Of a stretch of 64,000 bases of DNA, positions 25,763 through 64,000 are shown piece by piece. The notes under the pieces were generated by a model. It was not told where the DNA came from, searched no databases, and was given only the letters and a program-made list of their open reading frames with translations. Source of the DNA: Maea johnstoni (Eukaryota > Annelida > Polychaeta > Spionida > Magelonidae); contig OZ012690.1 in assembly GCA_963942565.1 (NCBI GenBank), positions 21,776,791 through 21,840,790 on the forward strand, given 5' to 3'. Position 1 is the first letter of the stretch, and each line of letters opens with the position of its first letter. The translations under genes were made by a program, and so were the position numbers.

Positions 25763-26313
25763 CAGGCAACTCTGCGTAATCCGGACTGATGCGGACCATG
25801 AATTTCTGTCCCCGGATTAGGCAAAATCTGGATTATACATGACATGAGCCAATGATTGGCGATGTAGAATGCAGCAGGCACGCACAGGAAAGCGTGTAAA
25901 TTTCCAAAAATATAGACGTAATCCCGGCCCATTGACCACCCTCTACTTTACCCGACCCTCCCCCGACATCCCCCTGTCTATTTACCTTTCATTCTTCCTC
26001 CTTTTGTTAGGTGAGGACATGTTTTATTGACGGCTAGAGCTTGGAGCAATGGCGTGGGCGGGCATTACATTAGTTGAGAGCGCGCCCTTGATTTATAAGA
26101 TCGCCGGTCCGGATTACGGTACACTTTTAAACCTTAAATGGCAAAGAGTGTACCGCAAAAAATGGTACGGTTTAGCCGGAGTTCGGATTAAAATGTCTGG
26201 ATTAAACATGGAAATTTGCATGTAAACGTATAGGAAGGGATCAGGACCTTCCAATCTGTACGGTTAAGACAAAAATCTGGATTATACAGGTCCGAAATAC
26301 GCGGAGTTGCCTG
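25763..26313. mobile_element. pogo/Tigger-like MITE
   Basis: The left end CAGGCAACTCTGCGTAATCC and the right end, its approximate inverse (CGCGGAGTTGCCTG), have TA outside each end (25,761-25,762 and 26,314-26,315). Inner GGATTA/TAATCC phrases recur (GTCCCCGGATTAGGC, GGATTATACA). TA duplication with CAG...CTG ends fits the Tc1/mariner/pogo group. 551 bp, no transposase. Confidence 0.75.
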
Positions 26314-26816
26314 TATTATTTCTAAGATAGAATTCAGTTTTTATAAATAAATGGTTATCTTATTGAATAGTATTTTTGTTATTGTTTCCATTAGTATGTT
26401 AACTATAGAGTTTAAAGGAAGTGTTCTTGGTTAATGGGATATTTGTCCAATATCAATAAGATATCATTAATGCTCTATCTGCTAATAGTTAATTTCCAAT
26501 GTGATATTTTCTCAATGCATATTCAAATCCTTTTAATACAAAGGATTTAAGTGTTTTTTTGTATCATTTTCACAGAACTGAGAAACATGCCATTTAAGAT
26601 CTATTGCCAATGCATAATGGAAAACTGTGTGTTACCCAAGTTCCTATCAAGACTTTTTTTGTCCCTTGCTGTCTTAACTTTGTGCATCATATTGATGCAA
26701 ATGATATTTGGCTTTTGTTCTGTTACGATAATGTACATTGTTTCTGGTCTCTCTCTCTCTCGTCCTCAATTGGTCACCTTACTCTCACAGATCACCATGG
26801 TATTATGGCACACATA

Positions 26817-27051
26817 CCGTAAATTCTCAGAAATTTAGACCACCTAGGAATTTGGGCCACTGTAATTCTTTTGCAAAATATTTAATGGGAAATATGGGCC
26901 ACCCTTGGACCATCACCAGTACCCATTTCACAAAACTTAGCTGTAAATCTTGCTGATACAACAGCAATGTATTTTCAGAAAATATAGGCCACCCTCAACC
27001 CACAAAAATCATAATTATCAAAAGGTGTCCTAAATTACTGAGAATTTATGG
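26817..27051. mobile_element. CCGTAAATT-ended MITE with TA duplication
   Basis: Left end CCGTAAATTCTCAGAAATTT, right end AATTACTGAGAATTTATGG, TA on both sides (26,815-26,816; 27,052-27,053). 235 bp, non-coding. Confidence 0.75.
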
Positions 27052-27168
27052 TACCCTTCATTTGATTTATAACCAATCTGCATCTGGAAAGCACATCTGG
27101 TCTGACAATATAGAATAGAAATATATAATGAAAATAACTTGGAGCTTGATTGGTAAACCGGACACATA

Positions 27169-27586
27169 CCATATTCGCTTTAAGCTCACCGTGCAGGTAG
27201 AGGTTGGGAAAGTTTTCTGTAGAAGGGATGTTGTCAAACATCCGTATAAACACACCCCTCAATGATTGCCGATCGGAGTGTAATGACCGTTCAGCATGCT
27301 TAGACGTTAATTTGCCGCAACAATCCGCATATGAAAAGATTGTTGATTGGTCAATAGTACGATCATACAGCGAATATGAACAGGGAGAGCATGAAGGGAC
27401 TGCTGAAATGGTGGAATTCAGGGCTGGTTTGCAGACACGGCAAAAGGAAAGGTATGTGATTTGATTTTGGTTACTTCTGATTTTGATTTTGGTTACGATC
27501 TTTGGCGCTTGCTGGTCCCCCAACTTCTGCGAAAAATGGGGGGGATGCGTTTATTCGGGAGCGTGCGCTTAATCAAGCGAATACGG
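27169..27586. mobile_element. CCRTATTCGC-ended MITE with TA duplication
   Basis: Left end CCATATTCGCTTTAAGC, right end CTTAATCAAGCGAATACGG, TA on both sides (27,167-27,168; 27,587-27,588). 418 bp. The interior holds modest open frames on both strands (for example 27,204-27,464) without a recognisable domain; they may be captured host sequence or chance. Confidence 0.7.
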
Positions 27587-28375
27587 TACAATATCCTTCA
27601 ATAAGTTATTTCTCTATGAAACACTTTTTTTTAATCAAATTAACTACAAATGTGTCAGACCATCACCTCATGATGTGAAATCCTTCATCCCTTGAGCTGT
27701 CAAGGTAGGGCGAAACAAATACTATTTTGATTTATGCTGATATCTTTACAAAAAGTTAAACAATATCTTTCTAACTATTCCTGCTGATAATTCATACGGT
27801 GGGTATGAATATAAATTGCTTTGATTACCACAGTTGATAACTTACTTATCAAAAAACCCACTGCTAAAATGTCAATTGCATTATAATTTTTTCAAATAAA
27901 ATCATAATCTTTTTACGAAATTATCTTACTCATTTCATAAAAGAGAAAATTCAATGACCCTAATAAAAACTAGGGTTGTTGAGCTTTCTTTAAAGAAACA
28001 CGCTTTGTAAGTATAAAATTTACTTAAACCTTGCTACATTTGCAGTCAAAACGACAACCAATTTCAACTTAGCTACAAACAAATGCTTGGCCTTATAAAA
28101 TGAATCCATTGATAAAAATATTACATATGCCCTTGTAATACAAAATTAAAAGTGCTTGAGATAGAACCAGTCCACCTAGATATTTTCTAAATATCTTTCC
28201 AAGCTAAAAATAAGAGAGATTTATTCTGATCTGCCCGTAAAGTGATCACTGTGGGGATTTGTGACAGCATGCTCTAATCTTCGTGGAGATTTCCTGAACT
28301 GTACTGAGTACCGTCTTTCTGGCGTCGCTGACATGACAGTTGACACATAACTTCCTTCAGATCTAGACCTCTTCA
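27587..28375. other. Intergenic DNA without supported features
   Basis: AT-rich; no gene, repeat ends or tandem structure seen. Confidence 0.5.
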
Positions 28376-29046
28376 CCCTTACAATGCTGACGCTACTTCC
28401 GTCCCAAGCACAAGGATTGAAAGATTTTTGATAACCATCTAAACCCTGTCATGTTGGTATTCATTGGAAAGTAGAGTACCGTAATTTCGCATGTATAAGA
28501 CACACTTTTTTACACAAATCTTTACACTCAAATCGGGGGTGCGTCTTATACACAAAGCTAGAGATTTAGGGTGTTTTACATTCTGCCCCAGGCCACTCGG
28601 AGATCGCCAATTACAATTATAATGCGGCGGCCAAGACAATGCCTATAGATGTTTGCCTTGGCATTTATGAATTGTAATTACCGTACCACTCTCTGTTAGA
28701 ATTTATTGATTACAATCAATATCATGCGTAGGACGATGGGTATTGAGCACTGACACAGAGTGATAAGCACTGATGTCACATTAAACTCATTTTGAAATGC
28801 ATTTTACTGGTTTCCTAGCGTTATTCATGAGGAATTGATTTTCACAATATTTCCGAGAAGGGGGTGCGCACTATACACAAGGCTAAGGTTTATACATCAT
28901 TTTAAAAGCCTGAACAATGGGTGCGTCCTATATACAGGTGCGTCTTATACATGCGTAATTACGGTACTCTCAGATGAGTACTCATATGCCAGGGTTTCAG
29001 TCATTTTATATTGGCCAAATTAGCCACCAGTAGCGTAAGGGTTCAT
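28376..29046. mobile_element. TTAA/CCCTT MITE split by a second MITE
   Basis: The left half (ACCCTTACAATGCTGACG...GGTATTCATTGG, 28,376-28,476) and right half (CTCTCAGATGAGTACTCATA...GCGTAAGGGTT, 28,967-29,046) together make one family member. They are separated by the TA-flanked element at 28,479-28,964. The right half lies just beyond the poly(A) signal of the kinase gene. Confidence 0.75.
28479..28964. mobile_element. CCGTAATT-ended MITE nested in a TTAA MITE
   Basis: Left end CCGTAATTTCGCATGTATAA, right end TTATACATGCGTAATTACGG, TA on both sides (28,477-28,478; 28,965-28,966). 486 bp, non-coding. The intact TTAA-family copies carry GAGTACTCTCAG at the same point, which confirms the insertion site as TA. 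Confidence 0.85.
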
Positions 29047-29051
29047 ATGTC

Positions 29052-29057
29052 TTTATT
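29052..29057 (-). terminator. Poly(A) signal AATAAA of the kinase gene
   Basis: AATAAA on the minus strand about 95 nt past the stop codon of the last exon. The 3' UTR would be short, about 110-120 nt, ending at the edge of a MITE. Confidence 0.6.
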
Positions 29058-29149
29058 GTTCGGTCCGGAGTTTTCTGCCAAAATAAAGACATTACTGAAG
29101 ATTATTAAAGATAAGGCACTTCTGCTATAGTTCACCGGTAGTTAATTTA

Positions 29150-60533
<31,384 letters not shown>

Positions 60534-60782
60534 CTTGAGCTAATCTTGACTTAATTCCAGCAGATTCTTATTCATCCAGCATCACGATGGAAGATTCCAA
60601 GTTTAGCCGTTAAAAGTGTTAAAAGGCAGTTTTTTATGATAAAATAGAGTGTACAGTCATGTTATCACATGCAGCTTAATTTTTCTCTCATGGGGCCGTC
60701 ACATGTCCAAGCCAAAACCAGTCAAGAGGATGTTTCAATTTCATGTTCAATACTTCCTCCTGAATCATATTTGTGAAGTTAT
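60534..60782 (-). other. Probable 5' UTR part of exon 1
   Basis: Minus strand CTAATTTTTCATTGCAG|AT at 60,783/60,782 is a good splice acceptor. The leader contains upstream ATGs (for example AATATGATTC). Confidence 0.5.
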
Positions 60783-61526
60783 CTGCAATGAAAAATTAGT
60801 TTCAGGATAAATCATGGAATGACACTTGTTCTGAACTCATAAAGAAGCCTTTCACTTAAAAGAAATTATTTTCAAAACATTTTCTCATATATGAGATTTT
60901 AATTTGCACTGTGTCACAACTGCCCCTCCCACTTTTGAGGTGTTTTGATAACTTGTTGACACTAATTGGTGTCAAGTAAATAAACATATGTGGCTCTACA
61001 CGAATACCATAAGAACATGATTTCCTTAATGAAATGGATGTAAGATCTATCATCATTATTCACAACAAATTTATAGTTAGAACTTCTAATTGTAAAATCC
61101 ATTAAAATTCTAATTCATCAAGGAATCCACTCAAAAACAACTCATACACAGTTTGTGATTTGCCAAATGGAATGAGAGTCTGAGTTCTGACAACCATTCC
61201 CTTAATTTCCATAGCAATTTCAGATCACTTTACAAAAGTAATGAAGATGGTGAAATTTCTGGTGTGAGGCTTGGAGTAAGTATTCATGAATACTGCCATT
61301 AAAATGCTGCCATGGGACATGGCTGGCCCTCAATCAACAGATGCTATCTGAGCAAAGATAACCAGTTCTATTGGAATCGACTTTTGGCGCAAGATGCACA
61401 TTTCAGGACAACACTAACAATCAGTTACACAACTAGTTCACTCACAACAATACTCCAATCTCATTTGAACTTTATGTACACATAAAAGCACTTTAAATGC
61501 AAATTAAAAAGTTAGGAAGTACTTAC
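60783..61526. other. Presumed intron in the 5' UTR
   Basis: About 0.74 kb between the acceptor at 60,783 and the donor at 61,526. No exon or repeat seen. Confidence 0.45.
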
Positions 61527-61660
61527 TCTACATTGCGGAAGTCTTTTCCTAAAGGTGCCGTGTGGAATTCTGGGTAATCCGTGCACCTGCGCATTAAGCG
61601 TTATTGCCTCACGGAGTACTTCCGGCTTATCCTTCAGCCGCATTGTTTGTTGTTATTTTC
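61527..61660 (-). promoter_or_regulatory. Probable non-coding first exon and promoter of the kinase gene
   Basis: The minus strand has GTAGA|GTAAGT at 61,527/61,526, a strong donor at the end of a locally G+C-richer stretch. An ETS-type CCGGAAGT lies at 61,618-61,625 (minus strand). The transcription start is not visible. The plus strand just beyond shows AACCAAG|GTGAGA at 61,752, a possible divergent first exon. Confidence 0.45.
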
Positions 61661-61752
61661 CTTATACCGGCTATTTCTTACATCCACAGAGTGTTCGTTC
61701 CATTTTATCGTCAGAGTAGTTGGTTGTCAGATACTTTGAGTGAGAAACCAAG

Positions 61753-62155
61753 GTGAGAGGGCATAGTTTAATCTCGCCGCTGTATTCAAATGCCCCAACA
61801 AATTCTACTGAAAAAATTGAAATTCTAGAAATTGCATTTGACATGTTTACTGATTTAATGTGTAGAGCATGTATTCAACAAACCGTCATTCTCTCCAGAC
61901 TATCAAAATAAATTGACCTGCGTCTGTTGTCAAAATGTTGCGCACATCAATTTTTTAACCATTTTTAAAAATTAAATTTTATTGATCTGTTGATTGTTTA
62001 TTTATTTACTTCACTTATTCATTAGTGTTTTCTTGTGAAGTTGTGTGGAGAGCGCCATCATACTTATGTTTGTCAGTTTCTACCTTTCATATCACTGGGG
62101 GTGTAGGACGTTTACGCCCCAAGTATGTAAATACCCCATGTCTTATACGTGAATG
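61753..62155. other. Upstream flank without supported features
   Basis: AT-rich; no gene or repeat ends seen. Confidence 0.45.
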
Positions 62156-62900
62156 TATGTCGATGCGGTCCAGGTCAGTGTGGTCTAGGTTGATGCGGTC
62201 TAGGCTCCGAGCGGTCCCTGGTCAAAGTGGTTTGGTAGAATAGTAACCTGACCATTGATTTCACTTTAAAATCGGCTCGCTTCCTGGCCATACCACGCCG
62301 TGGCCGCTACTTTATCCAAGTTAAAACTGAATTTCTCGCCTGTCCGTGGGTCAATTTTAATGCGGTTTAGATCGATAGAACCGCCAGAATTCATTCTACA
62401 GGCCATTGAATTCTCGTCAAAATCAGTTGCTAAATATAAATGTTAAGACAGTTTAAAATCGTAATGTAATGTTTTGTATGCCATTAATGTACGGTCAGTC
62501 AATGCTGTATTTTGGTCAGAAGTTAAAAAAAAATGAAATAATCCAAAGCTTCGCTCGCTTCCTGGCCATGTCAGTGTCATATTAAGTATATCACAATACA
62601 TTTAAGTATTTGAGATATTTTCGTAAAACTATATGTTCTCCCAGAAATCCTTGTTCCCAGGCCGCCTAATTCACTCGGACCGCTTGTTGCGCAGACCGCA
62701 TCTAACCTGGACCGCACGAACCTGGACCGCATCGACCAGCCACCTAATACGTATGGGGCGCCGTTTGTAACATCACGATTTCTGTCGACAGAATGTAATT
62801 CTGTCACACAGAATACGAATTCTTCTGGACAGAATTACATTCTGTCGACAGAATGTAATTCTGTCACACAGAATACGAGAATACAAATTCTGTCGTAGTA
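62156..62900. repeat. GCGGTC inverted repeats plus CAGAAT hairpin array
   Basis: Left arm 62,158-62,230: GATGCGGTCCAGGTCAGTG, GATGCGGTCTAGG, GAGCGGTCC. Right arm 62,655-62,735: the inverse phrases GGACCGC, CAGACCGCATC, CTGGACCGCATCGACC. Then TATGGGGCGCCGTTTGTAAC at 62,752 and an array of ATTCTGTCGACAGAATG-type palindromes to about 62,897. The last two parts match 18,160-18,440. Confidence 0.75.
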
Positions 62901-64000
62901 TCATCCACCGTTGATAGATGGCGGTTTATTCAGATGTAGATGGATGTAGACGCAAGCTGGAGACTTCGTATTAACCAAACTGGTTCGTAACCAAACTGGT
63001 TCGTACCCAACAGCTTTCGTCTCCACGATTTCGTACCCAAAGGAAATTGATTGAATTGGGTAATGGCCAATAAATCACGCACTTTATAATTGAAGTTAGG
63101 TATAGATAGGTGGAAAATAAGGAATTTGTTGGGGAAAAGTTAGTGGTCGATTTTCCATCTAGCTTTCGTTTCAATTCACAAGTAATATTGTAAGCGAAGT
63201 ATCCGGGTTTCTAGAAATTGCATTTGCCAATTAAGGTGTATGGTCAGGCCTAGACTTGCTACAAGTCTGTGATATCAGGCTCTTTCACTGATCTGACCTG
63301 AGTTGATTTCACTCCAGGGTTAGTTCTGAAAAAATCCTCAAGGGGGACACACTTGAGCTGCAGTCTGTATCACATATTTCCAACTGACCTCCTAGTATAC
63401 CGCAGTGCCATCTATCCACAAGGGAGGACATTTAAATGTCACCTGGGAGGCAGGCCAGGTCAGGCCTTGTGAGATTAAGTGAGAACTTTAGACAAAGTAT
63501 AGACAAAATCACAGAGGTACCGTAGATACCTAGGTGGTGCAGCTGGGGTCCAATTACCAATCCATTCGCATTAAGCATTGCCGGGACCAACTCTATTACC
63601 CTTATAATATATTGATGCTTTCTGTTCATACTATATAGTCAATACCTAGGGTGAATGGCAAAAAATTTAAATATCAGGGTATTAACATTGCTGTCGGTTA
63701 CATTAGCCCAGTGCGCTCTACAATTAGGGGTATTGTTCTGCACCACTACCATGTAAATAGTGCTGCATTTGGGTCATTATTAAGGACTGGTCTGCCTGAA
63801 TCACAGGAATTTCAACTTGCTCCAGCTTAGTAACTTATTATACAGTAGATATGGTGTTTATACAATATGGGTTGAGATCTTAAGTACATTGGTGTTGCAA
63901 ACATGTACTGACAGGTCATGAGATCTCTCCTGGCCCAGCTCAATGAGAAATGACGCTTGAATTGCCTGGAAAACAAAGAAAGAGAGAAAAATAGTATCAA
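62901..64000. other. Flank without supported features
   Basis: No exon, RNA gene or repeat ends recognised. AACCAAACTGGTTCGTA is present twice in tandem at about 62,974-63,005. Confidence 0.4.

Noticed and set aside
27204-27464. 86-codon frame as a small gene
   Set aside because: Lies wholly inside a TA-flanked MITE, no recognisable domain, antisense frame of similar quality.

Overview
The window reads as nuclear DNA of an invertebrate metazoan. It has spliceosomal introns with clean GT/AG borders, a tyrosine-kinase gene of a kind confined to animals and their closest unicellular relatives, AT-rich introns and intergenic DNA, very long (TA)n tracts, and a dense mix of Ty3/gypsy, Penelope-like, LINE, Tc1/mariner-, hAT-, pogo- and piggyBac-type elements. 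I cannot name the phylum from the sequence alone.

Right half (about 29.0-61.7 kb, minus strand): one complete host gene, a Tec-family cytoplasmic tyrosine kinase (the BTK/TEC/ITK group). I could place 17 coding exons with consistent phases and splice sites. Together they give 1,962 nt including the stop, i.e. a 653-residue protein with PH, Btk zinc motif, short Pro-rich linker, SH3, SH2 and kinase domains, the length expected for the family. A probable non-coding first exon and promoter lie near 61.53-61.7 kb, and a poly(A) signal lies about 95 bp past the stop. Intron 1 is 13.5 kb. The first half of the SH3 domain sits on an 87-bp exon that is easy to miss because its 3' end has been amplified into an adjacent minisatellite.

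The most unusual theme is self-derived sequence inside this gene. At four places an intron holds partial copies of the neighbouring exon border: the SH3 exon end with its splice donor (about 7 extra copies), the catalytic-loop exon start with its acceptor (3 extra copies), the activation-loop exon start (1 decayed copy) and the SH2 exon end (1 decayed copy). The SH2 domain also has Lys in place of the phosphotyrosine-binding Arg of the FLVR motif.

Left part (0-29 kb): a TA-flanked inverted-repeat element filled with trinucleotide repeats (0.56-1.93 kb); a candidate first coding exon of an unknown minus-strand gene (about 1.97-2.50 kb); an 11.9-kb Ty3/gypsy LTR element in minus orientation (3,338-15,250) with near-identical 848-bp LTRs, gag, pol and an unusual third ORF (two C2H2 fingers plus a long coiled coil), inserted into a (TA)n tract; a decayed Penelope-like element (about 15.5-18.0 kb); a block of palindromic hairpin arrays (18.0-18.46 kb); then about 10 kb of intergenic DNA with MITEs.

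MITEs are everywhere, including the introns: a 235-bp AGGCCT-ended family (5 copies), a TTAA-flanked CCCTT/AAGGG family (about 9 copies), several hAT-type families with clean 8-bp or 5-bp target duplications, TA-flanked CCGTA-ended elements, and a 2.54-kb DNA transposon in intron 3 carrying a decayed DFSENY/FFSDGP-type ORF and about ten copies of a 14-bp motif. I saw no tRNA, rRNA or CRISPR.
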